Below are positions 12,441-24,181 of a stretch of 64,000 bases of DNA, piece by piece. The position numbers were made by a program, and so were the translations under genes. The notes beneath the pieces were generated by a model. It ran no database searches. It was given only the letters and a program-made list of their open reading frames with translations, and was not told where the DNA came from. Each line of letters begins with the position of its first letter. The first letter of the stretch is position 1. The stretch comes from Litsea cubeba (lineage: Eukaryota > Streptophyta > Magnoliopsida > Laurales > Lauraceae): the NCBI GenBank assembly GCA_012931725.1, contig CM022944.1, positions 65,873,743 to 65,937,742 on the forward strand, written 5' to 3'.

Positions 12441-13791
12441 TTTCCATTGCGCATTTTTGTACCCTGTGAAGTACAGGGTCGGTTGTGCCTTGTTTCGCCA
12501 AGTAGTAGGTCGTCCTTAGTGAAGGCGATGATTGCACTGGCTGCTTTTTGAACCAAGAGGCATTCAATACATGATCCCTCAGTTTTTTTCTTTTCTCCAT
12601 TTGAGGAAGCTTCTGAGTTTTTGACCTGGTAGTCCATTTCAATTTGGAGGACTTGTGGGGCATGTTTGTTGACATCCTCATTCAGCTTTTGTAATTCTGA
12701 AATGAGATTATCACTAGTTCGCGGAGACATTCGCAATAAGTCTAGGATGTGCAGACGTGCAGGTATGTGCTTGAAATGTTCAATCAAGTCATACTTGAAA
12801 GCCTCCTTGGGGCCTGCATGTTCATCCACTAGGGGCACTTACAACATTTTTTCCCGAAGGATTTACATAAGTAAATGAAGATTGGTTGTAATTCTTATGG
12901 TAGTCCCGGCCAAAGCGGGTGCCTCTACCAACTTCGAGAGCTTCTTGAGAAGGGTCTTTGTTTGGAAGATTGTCTTCAGGATCAAGAGGCTATCGTTTTT
13001 CATTTGCTGAGGATATATCTGCAGTAGAGTTGCCATCCTCAGTGATTGTGTTGCACGGAGCATTTTCTGGGAACAAGTCCTGAACAGCATCCACCAACCT
13101 TTTTTCTTCGTTGACCAATTCATCGCCCCAAGTATCAATAGCTGGGGATTCTTCAGTCAGGAAGGGTGTGGGCTTTGAAGTCACAGTCTTAGGAGAAGAA
13201 ACCTGAGAGGGTGCCGTCTTAATGAAAGTCACGTGAGATGAGGTGGCTCCAGAGGATACATTGCTAGGCGTCGTCGGAGTGTAAGTGATCTCATCAGACG
13301 ATGCTTCGGAAGAGCTATAATCCTGAATTATCACATTACAGGAAGCTCTAACAGGAGACGTTGCCTGATCGGAGTCAGACTTATCCTCGGATGTAAGAGG
13401 ATCGTCTATCCAGCAATTTTCTCCATTTTCAGGAGTTAAGGGAGGATGTACCTGGATGGTCTTTAGGGACTTCAGGCTCGGGATTGCGAGGAGGATCATT
13501 GACGCGGTCTTGCTCTTGTTCTAGAGCAAGATGCTGCAAGATCCTTGCATATTCTTCCAGATCAGGCATGGGAGCCAAATCTTCTTCTTCATCTACTCTT
13601 TTGTGGCTCAACATAGTTGATTTCCACTGGTTCAACAACATTTTTATGTACAGCCTCTTGATCTTCTTCATCATCAGACCAGGATCCTTGTGGCTATAGG
13701 GGGTAATACCATATTACTGGCATAAGATGAGTCTCAGGAACCCATTCTTCATCAGAGAGATATTCTCCTATTTCAAGGGACTCCTCCCACT
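12441..13791 (-). pseudogene. Gag-Pol linker and protease start (composite), RT deleted
   Basis: On the minus strand this matches 29130-30480 of the nested element: the acidic segment (EESLEIGEYLSDEEW), the E/P-rich linker, EHFKHIPARLHILDLLRM and the sequence up to GETRHNRP just before the protease. There it jumps at about 12440-12480 to the RNase H, so about 2.7 kb are missing, including the protease active site, G-patch and all of RT. A CAG-to-TAG change near 13696 and frameshifts near 13480 and 12840 also break it. The 5' end is replaced at 13787-13791 by PMD sequence. Confidence 0.8.
13787..13791. other. Inversion junction PMD / pol with 5-bp microhomology
   Basis: To the left is minus-strand pol (from EESLEIGEY onward) and to the right minus-strand PMD (…TAGFTKW). 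The two parent sequences share AGTGG at the breakpoint: GCGAAGTGGTTCGCG in PMD and GATGAGTGGGAGGAG in pol. In the unrearranged family PMD and pol lie on opposite strands and kilobases apart, so this is a rearrangement. Confidence 0.85.
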
Positions 13792-16066
13792 TCGTGAAGC
13801 CGGCAGTCCAAGAAGTCGACAACACCAGATAAGAAATCATGGCAGTAGTGTCTTCAGCACTATAGAAAGCCCATGCATTTCTCCCATCCTGTAAACCTCC
13901 AAAGCGCTTCACCATGCTTGAAGGCGCTCCAACAATGCCTTGAGAAAAGCCAAACTGTAGAGCAAAGCGAGAAGGTACATATGGCTAGATGTCGACGAAA
14001 AGATGTCTGCGGTACACCATCGTGCTAACACGTATGCTGAAAAGCCACTCATTCTTTGTATTTGTCAAGGAGTAATCCTTCCCGACCCCGCCCTGGTAGA
14101 GTCGCGGGAGGCACCAAAATCAAAAGTCTTCTTCTGCAACTCCGAAGAAAGCTTCACTGAAGACTGCCCCATCTCGACGTCCCTGAACCGTCGGATCCTC
14201 ATGCGGGCAAACAAAAGTGATTCGGACACGGCTTTGCCCTTAGCCAGTCGAATCATCAGAGGATCATCATCCTGTGCAGCACCCAGCCGGTGGAAGCCAG
14301 GATAGTGGTACACATACCACGAATAGAAAATGTGGGCTTAAAATTCCCTATTCATGGGAAGCCCAAGTCGAACCAAAAAAGCAGCAGCCTGCAGTTTGGT
14401 ACACAAGTAGGACTAAAGAGCTGGCACCAAAGCAAGCTGCTCTCCAAACGCCATCTAACAAGCTGAAAAAATACAATGCGGCCTGATGTGCATTCCATCT
14501 CCTCCAGCAAAAGCGGCCTCACCTAGCCAAAAAGTGAGGTAAACAACGAGATCTCTCCGCAGTGCAATGTCAGGACATATGGCGTTTGTACTCGCGAAGA
14601 AATCTCTCAACTCTTTTTGCATGGCCGAAGTCTTCTTCCTGTCTTCTCGGGTCATACTATCAAAAGACTCCCTGCTGTGGAAGGAATGACTCCAACATAG
14701 CCATGAAGGCCTCGTCGGAAAAGATCACTGTCTCCCTAAAGGCACGGACCGCATCAAAAATCCTGGCTTCCTTTAAAACAGCGCCACCAATCAGCAGGAC
14801 GCGATCAGTCCACGACTTCCACTTGGAGTCAGCACTGAAACGGCCACGAAGTCGAAAAAGCTTCACCCAACTGCTGCCGTCACCACTGAAAATGCCAAGG
14901 CCCACCGATCCCAAATCGACTGACGGATAATTAGAGCCTTGGTAGCCGCCGGCCGGCATCAACATGTCCATGTCAGCAGGCGACTTCTCGGCATATCCAG
15001 GAGAACCGCCAACAAAAAGCCCCCGTCTTGATTACATTCGTCCTTATCACCTAGCGTGGAGGATCTTCCCTCTTAGAGCACATGGGGGCAAGGCTCATGA
15101 TCGAGATGGTGCAATCAAACGTCGACCGGGTAGCAACAGTCTTCTTCTCACCATTAGCTGTGAAAGAGAACTGAAAACATCTCCTCTGGTATGTCATGTC
15201 ATCAGGGACTGCATCACCAAAGAAGAAGGTAGGCTTGGGCAAAACCCTCTGATCGTCCATTATCCATGGCCGACTGCTTACCATGATCTTATAAAATTCC
15301 TCTCCCTTGAGAGCGATCAGTCGCTGCCTCATCTCATCTCTGTTGAGGGAGTCGCAATCTTCAAGGTTTCTCTCAACATACTGGACCTTCTCCCAGGCCT
15401 GCTGAAGGGCCGGATTAGAAGATCTAGCAGATCGACAAGGTACGCTTGTAGCAGGCTCTTTACCCTTGTTCATTCTGGAGGAACCACCTGCAAAGGTTGG
15501 AAAAGAAAACGATTGATCATCAAAATGACAGAATTTCGCTAAAAAAAGCCTGGCGAAATTTTGACACAACTCCGGGGTAATTCCAAAGAAAAAGGAAATA
15601 TCCCGAAAGAAATAGAAAGCTTGAAGATGGGCGGGCTAAACATCGCTGCGAGCTCCGAAACTCCAAACTTTCGAAACCTCAAAGTCTCCGCAAAATCAAG
15701 AAGGGCTCAACATCGCTGCGAGCTCTAAATTCCCAAATTTACAAAAACTTTCAGGTATGCTATCATATCATGCTACAAATTTACAAAAAAAATGCATGCA
15801 TAAACATCTTGGTTTGCCAAAAAAAAGCATTATCATGATGAGGGAAAAAAAAAAGAGAAACTTTCTTAAAAAAAAAGGGTAGAAAGAAAAGAACAAAAAA
15901 AAAGAAAAAAAGAGGTACTGGCCCACAGGCCACATGGCCGTACGGCAAAAGAAAAATGTGTTAAAAAAAAGAAAACACGTGAAGAAAAAAAAAAGAAATA
16001 ACTTTTTTTATCATCCTATTTCCTACAATGGAGTTTTCTTGAAAAAGGGAACTTACTTGAAGCCAT
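13787..16066 (-). pseudogene. PMD gene, truncated minus copy (composite right)
   Basis: Exon 1 is ATGGCTTCAA at 16066-16057 and exon 2 starts at 15487 after a CAG acceptor, giving MASSGSSRMNKGKEPATS. The N-terminal part (EEFYKIMVSSRPW, DDMTYQRRCF) is readable to about 15051, where a frameshift occurs. Another deletion of roughly 290 bp at about 14680 joins LESFLPQ to downstream sequence and removes the PMD signature (NGEIGFSL to GLPILG). The gene ends at 13787, where it fuses in frame to the gag-pol linker for about 30 codons before a TAG. The 3' exons are absent. Confidence 0.8.
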
Positions 16067-16187
16067 TGATGGAGAAGAAGAAGACAGTCTTGAAGATCTT
16101 GAAGAAGAAGAACTCTTGGTGTTGAAGCCCTCTTGGGATTGTTGCAAAAGAAAGCAATAAGAGCAAGAGATCCAACCTCCTCCTTGC

Positions 16188-16500
16188 TTTTATAGAAGAT
16201 AACAAACCAAAGAAGGAAAGTAGAAAAAGGTAAGTGTTACTAATTAGTAACCTTATCAAAAGAAAGAAATTAGAAAGATTCTTTCCCAAAAGAAAGATAT
16301 CTTGAGGGATTCTCTCCCAAAAAGAAATCAATGAGAGATTTTCTCCCAAAAGATAGGAGATTTGAGATATTCTATCCCAAAGAAAGATATCTTGAGATAT
16401 TCCCTCCCAAAATAAAGGGAGCATGAGAGATTCTCTCCAAATAAAGATATTCTTAGATATTCTCTATCTAAAGGAGATATCTTTAGATATTCTTTACAAA
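16188..16500 (-). promoter_or_regulatory. Putative PMD promoter (composite right copy)
   Basis: TATAAAA on the minus strand (16188-16194) lies 122 bp upstream of the ATG at 16066. Farther upstream are about 30-bp repeats containing five AGATATT motifs (reverse of AATATCT) between about 16365 and 16490. Same design as at 4005-4318. Confidence 0.5.
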
Positions 16501-17232
16501 AATGACACCATATGAGATCTAAGCCATTTCAAAAGCTTAAGGTCCCATGGGTTAGCCCATATGAGCCAGGTTTGACGACCTAGGCATTTGAAAAAAAAAT
16601 TGGGCTTTTAGTCAAAGAGAAATCTCTCTTACCAAGAGCATAAAAAAATGGTTCCAAGCCTCTTTTGAGTTGATTAGACCATACAAAAAAGAATTCAAGA
16701 CCCATGAGCTTCCAAAAATCACACCAGCCAGCCTCATCTACCAAATTGAGCCAAAATCTTGAAATTGACATTCCACAAAAATCCAAACCAAATCCTGGTC
16801 CCCTAACTTGCCATATACAGCTTGTTAGGTCACAAGACCAAAACCAAAACCTAATCCCCTAACTTGCCACATACAGCCTGTTAGGTCACAAGATCAAAAC
16901 CAAAATCGACCCCCCAACATTCCACATACAGCTTGTTGGGTCACACGGTCAAAATCAAACCCGACCCCCTAACCTGCCGCATACAGCTTGTTAGGTCATA
17001 AGGTCAAAACTTAAATCCATATCCCTGATGTCGTCTTCAAAACTTCGCCTTGAGATGGTATGTGATCCCTTTCACTACCATGAAATTCCCCTGGAAACTC
17101 AAAAGGCTACAATACCAAAGAAAGACTGCTCAAAGACTCTTGGTCAAGTCACAAGCTCTCGTTGAAAAATTTCTTCGATGCACATCGACTACAAAAGTTA
17201 AGCAACTCGTCGCTGCACCTCGAGGGGGCATT
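16501..17232. repeat. 3' untranslated region before the LTR (composite right)
   Basis: At 16780-17030 are four to five units of about 60 bp based on CCCCTAACTTGCCACATACAG and TTAGGTCACAAG-like sequence. CGAGGGGGCATT at 17221-17232 is the candidate polypurine tract. No gene is supported. Confidence 0.75.
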
Positions 17233-18267
17233 TGTTAACACCAAAAATGTCACTTTGCCTCTTCAAGATCCAAAAAGCATGAAGTCGCAACCTGCCATAA
17301 ATAGGCAATGCTACTTCCAAAAAATCAAATCTTGTCAGAATCAAACAAAAACTGCAAGATCCTTCAAGATAGCCAAAAGAGGAGTACACAAGAAGTTTCG
17401 GGCCATTTCAAAATCATTTGGCCTAACTTCGCCTTTTCGGCTGTTGAAAAGGAGCTCCGGGCAGCGAAAGCATTGGAGACACCAAATCTTCGATCAGAGC
17501 CGATGGATGGTCTCAAAATACTTCCAAAAGCCTCCACGTCAAGTTCCGAGTCAAACCGAGTACGTTTGACCCTACATCAACCCTCGAACAGCTAAATCAA
17601 GCCTCTCGGCGGGGAGAACCACCGAGGCCATCACTCATCAGATAGAGCACATGGACGCCTTCAAAATGCTTACAAAGGGTTACACGCCAAATTTCAGGTC
17701 ATTTCGACAACATTTGACCATACTTTGACGCTCGGAAGCCAAATCAGGCCTCTCGGCGGCGAAGCTCCCCGGGACCATGGTTTCCAAGACAGAGCCTATG
17801 GATCATCTTAAAATGACTCCAATAGGTTCCCTATCAAATTTCAAGTCAATCGGACATCGGTTGACCGCACATCAAGCGCGACATCTTCATTGCGATAAAA
17901 ACAAATCTACTGGTGATAGGACCCCAAATGGCTTCAGAACGCAAACAAAATCCTATGCTTGGTCTTATTTATTGCTCAGGAGGCTTCACCCCAAATTTCA
18001 GGTCATTCCGACATTGTTTGGCCCAGTTTCAGCTTCGGACGGAAAATCGGCAGCTCTGCGCGACAAAGTCTTCAGCTTTCTCGGAAAATTGGGAACTTTT
18101 GCAATCCAAAATTCAAGGATTCTCATCAAGTTTTCTACAGGGAAACCAGGCCAATAAATGATAAAAAATGTCAAGAAAATATACAGAAGAAAAAAGATCG
18201 AAAAATATCAAAAATGGACGTAAAACGGGATAAAAAGGGGGAAACCCCCCAGGGTCGCAGGGGCGCC
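17233..18267 (+). repeat. Left part of the composite's plus LTR
   Basis: Begins TGTTAACACC (consensus TGTTGACACC) and runs 1035 bp in register with the other LTRs. It ends at GGGTCGCAGGGGCGCC, where the nested element starts. The remaining part of this LTR is at 45389-46919. The last five bases, GCGCC (18263-18267), are the target duplication. Confidence 0.88.
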
Positions 18268-20633
18268 TGTTGACACCAAAATTGTCACTTTGCCTCTTCA
18301 AGATCCAAAGAGCTACATGAAGTCGCAACCTGCCATAAATAGGCAATGCTACTTCCAAAAAATCAAATCTTGTCAGAATCAAACAAAAACTGCAAGATCC
18401 TTCAAGACAGCTAAAAGAGGAGTACACAAGAAGTTTCGGGCCATTTCAAAATCATTTGGCCTAACTTCGCTTCTCCGACAGCCGAAAAGGAGCTCTCGGC
18501 GGCGAAAGCATCGGAGACACCAAATCTTCGATCAGAGCCGATGGATGGTCTCAAAATACATCCAAAAGGCTCCACGTCAAGTTCCGAGTCAAACCGACAA
18601 CGTTTGACCCTACATCAACCCTCGAACAGCTAAATCAAGCCTCTCGGCAGCAAGAACCGCCGAGGCCATCACTCATCAGATAGAGCACATGGACGGCTTC
18701 AAAATGCTTACAAAGGGCTGCACGTCAAATTTCAGGTCATTTCGACAACATTTGACCATAGTTTGACGCTCGGAAGCCAAATCAGGCCTCTCGGCGGCAA
18801 AGCTCTCAGGGACCATGGTTTCCAAGACAGAGCCTATGGATCATCTTAAAATGACTCCAATGGGTTCCCTATCAAATTTCAAGTGAATCGGACATCGGTT
18901 GACCGCACATCAAACCGCGACATCTTCATCGCGACAAAAGCGAATCTACTGGTGATAGGACCCCAAACGGCTTCAAAACTCAAACAAATGCCTATGGTTG
19001 GTCTTATTTATTGCTCAGGAGGCTTCACACCAAATTTCAGGTCATTCCGACATCGTTTGACCCCTGCGACCCTGGAGCCGGGGATCGCCGGGAAGGCCCC
19101 GGAAACCCCGGTTTTCGCCATTTTTTCGCGATTCGAAGCGTCCGGCCTTTGGTAGTTTCCAAAACTCATACTTTTGAGACACCAAATCCTCTGACATCTG
19201 TCAAAAACACGGGTCAATCATCAAAAGTATCGAAAACAACATTGATCGCCACCCGGTCAACCAGAAAAAGTGTGCTTTCTACCCGACCGATCGAGAAATC
19301 GACAGGACAGATGGCACTGACCCGCTGTTGGCAACCAACACCTGAAGTCACATGGTCATCCGATGTCGATCTACATGAAGATCCATCGATGATCATTGCC
19401 AGAAGAATCCCAAAAGATGCGGCACGGCCCGCGACTCTTCAACTGCTCGGCGACCACTTAATGCGATTAATTGACTAGCTTTATTACAGTCATTAATCCA
19501 TTTCTTTGGATGGACCAATCAGAAGCAAGCATCCGGGAGTTACAAGTCAAGAGATTCATGGCATTTAACCCATGAAACTCCTCCCATCATGGCGATTAAA
19601 GGCGATTAAATGCCCTCAATCTCCTTGGCCAATCAGAAGCCAAGAAAAAGGATTTACAAAATAAAGAATTAAATCCTGTAACTCCTCCTATTATGCGGCT
19701 TAATGACAATAAAAGCCCATAAACCCTCCTAATTAAATGGCTACCTAAAAGCCTATAAATAGGAGAGCTCTCCAAAAAAAAAATGGAGAAAATCACAAAC
19801 ACACAGACAATAGACTGCAGAAAATCCGGAAACTCAGACAGAAAGAGGCATCAGAAATCTAAGAGAGAAAACTCTGCGGAAATCCTACACCGACCACCGC
19901 TACAAGGTGACAAAAGTCCCTTGGGGGTACCCCCCCCCCCCCCCCCCCCAAGGTCCTTGCCTTCTCCTTCTGCCTCCAATGGCTTAGATGTGGCTTTTCA
20001 GCCTGTCTACTCGGTTTTTTATTGGACATAGGACCTCCTTTTGATCTTTGTCCTCTAAAAACCTGAGGTTATAGCCAACCCAAGTGAATCAATAGCATCC
20101 TCTGTTCTCATCTGCATGGATGATGGCGAAGCCCACATATGGCTTGCAACCGTCAATCTGAACGGGTCCCCCACAATCTCCTGAGAAGTTAGATCCTCCT
20201 TTTCTTGCTTTTCATTGTAGTTTGTATTTTTTCAAAAGAGACAAAAATCACAACTCTTGTCTTTCATTATTGATAAGGATTGTAAATCGGCTATAAACGC
20301 CAGAAATCGGCTATAAACGCCAGAAATCGGCTATAAACGCCAAAATCAGCTATAAATGCCAAGAAAATCGCCTTTTACGGCAAACCAAGAAAAATGTCTC
20401 TTTTCTTAAATATATGTGCAATGGAAAACTTGAAAGAAGTGGATTTCTTTTTTACTTGCGAAGGTTGATCTCCGGATTACCACTTGCAATTCCGAGTAAA
20501 ATAGAAAATCTGGCACACCCACACAACAAAAATGTTGATGCGCGCCTCTGCCCCCCGGTTACGAAAGGGTCGGACCCAACAGACTCCCACGTCCGCCGAC
20601 CTCGGTAGAACCGAGCAGAAGCGCGGTCCATCA
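18268..20633 (+). repeat. 5' LTR of element C
   Basis: 2366 bp, TGTTGACACC to CCATCA. TATAAATA at 19754-19761 is the likely promoter of the genomic RNA. About 240 bp present in the 3' LTR (43464-43703) are missing here, the breakpoints sharing GACCC near 19062. Three to four GGCTATAAAYGCC units lie at 20287-20360. A run of over 20 C at about 19928-19950 follows GGGGGTA. The terminal 100 bp differ from the 3' LTR at about four positions, so it is younger than the composite. Confidence 0.92.
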
Positions 20634-20636
20634 AGC

Positions 20637-20654
20637 TGGCACACCCGGTGGGAC
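20637..20654 (+). promoter_or_regulatory. Putative primer-binding site of element C
   Basis: TGGCACACCCGGTGGGAC starts three bases after the LTR end. It has the TGG start expected of a site complementary to a tRNA 3' CCA end. The identical 18 bases sit at the same place in element H (55773-55790). I cannot name the tRNA without a search. Confidence 0.65.
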
Positions 20655-22276
20655 ATTTTCATTTGAGAACACGATGCTAGAAATAAAATATTTGCATATC
20701 ATATATTTTGCTCTATGCTTATATTTCTTTTCTCGATTCCTTGGTTACTTTCTAATTGGTGGCCTATGTTGGATTCCGCATCTAAAAAAAAATGAGATGA
20801 GATTTTTTGGAAATTTCTAATTCTTTGAATTTATTTCCACTCTTTCTCTTTTCAAAAAAAAAAAAACAAAAAAAATTAGATTTCTCATTTTGAATTCAAA
20901 ATTGAGAAACTTTGATCCTTTCCTATCGTTCATCGCGCTTGCAGAAATGTTGAGCCTGTTCGACTAAGGTTTTGTGCCATCGTTTCTCTTCGATGAGTTC
21001 ATTAAAGATCTAAAAAAAAAAAAAAATTTCTCATTTTGAATTCAAAATTGAGAAACCTTGATCCGTTCCTATCGTTCATTGCGCTTGCAGAAATGTTGAG
21101 CCTATTCGACTAAGGTTTTGGGCCATCGTTTCTCTTCGATGAGTTCATTAAAGATCTAAAAAAAAATGAGATGAGATTTTTTTTGGAGATTTCTAATTCT
21201 TTGAATTTATTTCCACTCTTTCTCTTTTCAAAAAACAAAAAAACAAAAAAAATTAGATTTTTCAATTTGGATTCAAAATTGAGAAATCTTGATCCGTTCC
21301 TATCGTTCATCGCGCTTGCAGAAATGTTTAGCCTGTTCGACTAAGGTTTTGGGCCATCGTTTCTCTTTGATGAGTTCATTAAAAATAAAATATATATATA
21401 TAAATAAAAAAATTAGATTTTTCATTTTGGATTCAAAATTGAGAAACCTTGATCCGTTCCTATCGTTCATCGCGCTTGCAGAAATGTTGAGCCTGTTCGA
21501 CTAAGGTTTTGGGCCATCGTTTCTCTTCGATGAGTTCATTAAAAATAAAAAAAATATATATATATATAAAAAAAAGGCATAGACCACTAAGGTTAAACCA
21601 ACTGTGTTCTTTGATCATGGTTGATTCAAAGAAAAGCCTTGTCCAGAGTGTGGAGACAGCTTGACTGTTCTAGGCAAGGGTCCTCCAAACGGGTTCATTA
21701 AGTAATCCTACCCTTACCTGGGGGCAATCCTATCAATCAAGATTTCATAAGACCGGGTTAGGAGGCCTATGTGTACTCTCTCGTCTTTTAAATAATTTTT
21801 TTTTAAATAAAATTTTTAAAAAATAAAAATTTTAAAATAAAAAATAAAAAATAAAAAAAATTTTCAAAAAAAAATCTTAAAAAAATAATTAAAAAAATAA
21901 AAATAAAAATCTTCAAAATCTTCAAAAAAAAAACTTCCGTCATTTTGGGTTTAGATTGGAGAAATCTTGGTCTTCTCCTTTCTGAGCACTGGCGCTCGCG
22001 GAAATCCATGAGCCCGTGTTCAGATTGGAGTGCCTTTTGCTCTCTTTGATGAACCCGATATTGGCCTTTCAAAAAAGAAACTCGTCATTTTTAGATTCAG
22101 ATTCGAGAAATTATGGTTCATTTCTTTCTGAGCACTGGCACTCGCGGAAATCGCTGAGCCCGTGTTCAGATTGGAATACCATCTGCTCTCTTTGATGAAT
22201 CCAATCTTGACCTTTCAAAATAGAGAATCTCATCTCATGGATGCGGTCTCAAAACATTTGTGTCTAGCGGTACTAG
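20655..22276 (+). repeat. Leader of element C, part 1, tandem repeats
   Basis: Non-coding, A/T-rich leader. From about 20880 to 21545 an approximately 130-bp unit (AGATTTYTCATTTTGAATTC, then GCGCTTGCAGAAATGTTGAG and TCTCTTCGATGAGTTCATTA) occurs four times, separated by A-rich and TA microsatellite tracts. From 21945 to 22210 a second pair of units contains TTCTGAGCACTGGC and GCTCTCTTTGATGAA. Element H has only about two copies of the first unit. The sequence is cut at 22276 by a copia insertion. Confidence 0.8.
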
Positions 22277-24181
22277 TAAATGGGATTTGATCCCAGTAGT
22301 CTGCTCCTAGTTTGCCTCAACAAAACGGAGTAGCAGAAAGAAGGAACAATACTCTTTTAGCTATGATCAAGTCTATGATTGAATTTCTATGGATTACCTA
22401 TATTTTGGGATATGGAAACTGAAATATATATATACTAAACCTCGTTCCATCTAAGTCTATACTTGAGACTCTCAGGGAGTTATGGACAAGGCGAAAGCCT
22501 AGTCTACGACTTTTTCAGGGTTGTCCAGCACACGTGCTCAAGGATAAGACGGATTAGTTGGAATCGAAGTTGAAAGTATATATGTTTATATTCTATCCCA
22601 AAAAGGAACTAAAGGTTGGTTGCTCGATAATCCCAGAGAGCAGAAAGTGCTTCGCAGCACCAATGCGGTTTTCTGGAGGGAGATTATAAGATTAACTGGA
22701 AATCTTTAGAAATGGTTATCTTGGAAGAAGTTTAAGAAGAACAATTCCAAATCCAAGAATACCAAACTTTGAGAAAATCCGCCCATATTTGACCCAGTAG
22801 TTACACCAGTGCCTTGTCGTAGTGGGAGTATTGTCAGGACCCTTGACAAGTTCTCGGTCTAGGGAAAGTCTTACAAGGCAATCCCAGTGTAACCGGAACA
22901 AGATCCCTATAACTATGATAAAGCCGTTAATGACATAGTTTTGGGACGTTGGTTAGATGCTATGAAAGCTGAGGTGGAGTCTTTGTACTCTAATCAGGTC
23001 TGGATACTTGTGGGCTTGCCTGCCAATAGCAAACCTATTGGGTGCAAGTGAGTCTACAAAAGAAAATGAGAGCTAGATGGAAGAGTTCCATCCAGATACT
23101 CTTATCCATTGCGGTTCATCTTGGTAACGAGATTTGGCAAATGGATATCAAGACAGCGTCTCACGACGGCAATCTTGAGGAAGACATCTATATGATGCAA
23201 CCAGATGGTTTTATAGCTAATAACCAAGTGCAAAGAGTTTTGCAGGCTGCATAAGTTCATTTATGGATTAAAGCAGGTATCCCGAAACATGAACATCCAT
23301 TTTGACAAGGAAATCAAGTCACTTGATTTTTGTCAGAATCCGGATAAGTCATGTGTAAATGAAAAGTCAAGAACGCAGGGTAGTTTTTTCTGGTATTATA
23401 TGTCGACGATATCCTTCTCCCATGGAGTGACATAGGGATAGCGTCAACAGTAAAAGTTTTGGTTGGCTAAGACTTTTGATAATAAAGGACTTTGGAAAAG
23501 CCAGGTACATCCTAGGAATCAATTTCCATTGAGACTGAAAAAATAGGATGATAGGCTTATCCCAATAATGTGTACATAGATAAAGGTTCTGGTACGGTAA
23601 GCTATGCTTTGTACTAGACCGGATATCTATCACGCAGTACGCCTAGTCAGCAGATATAAAGTCTAGCCCAGGTCATTATCATTGACTGCTGTACGATGTG
23701 TTCTCGAATACTTGAGAAGGACTAGAGATCACATGTTGAGTTATAGCAGTGATGAGTTGATTCCAGTCGGTTACATAGATACTGACTTCTAGTCAGATCA
23801 GGATTCCAGGAAATCAATTTCTGGGTATGTGTTTATGCTGTAATTACTTGAGAAGCAATTACGGAAGCAGATTGACTCAAAAGATTCCTTATGGAATTTG
23901 AAGTGGTATTTTTGGCAGGACAGCCGTTCACAGTTTACTGTGATAACAGCAGGGCAGTCGCTAAGTCCAAATAACCCAAGAGCCAAAAAGCATGTACAGA
24001 GGAAGTTATACATGGTCAGATAGATTGCGCAGAGAGGTGATGTACGATCACCAAGATAGCCTCTGTAGACAATCTAGTAGATCCCTTTACTAAGCCTTTG
24101 ACTACCAAAGTCTTTGAGCTATATGTAAAAAGGATGTGCATGAGATGCAACTCTAACTGGCATTGAGCCCAAGTGGGAGAT
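22277..24181 (+). pseudogene. pol: Copia pol remnant (integrase end, RT, RNase H)
   Basis: Frame-broken translation shows LPQQNGVAERRNNTLLAMIK (end of the copia integrase core, at about 22310). It then shows DAMKAEVESLYSNQVW and KPIGCKWVYKRK (RT start, about 22955-23065), LHKFIYGLKQ (about 23245) and DSRKSISGYVFML (RNase H, about 23805-23840). Many stops and small deletions leave no long frame. AAGTGGGAGAT just before 24182 is the polypurine tract. It encodes no working enzyme. Confidence 0.85.
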
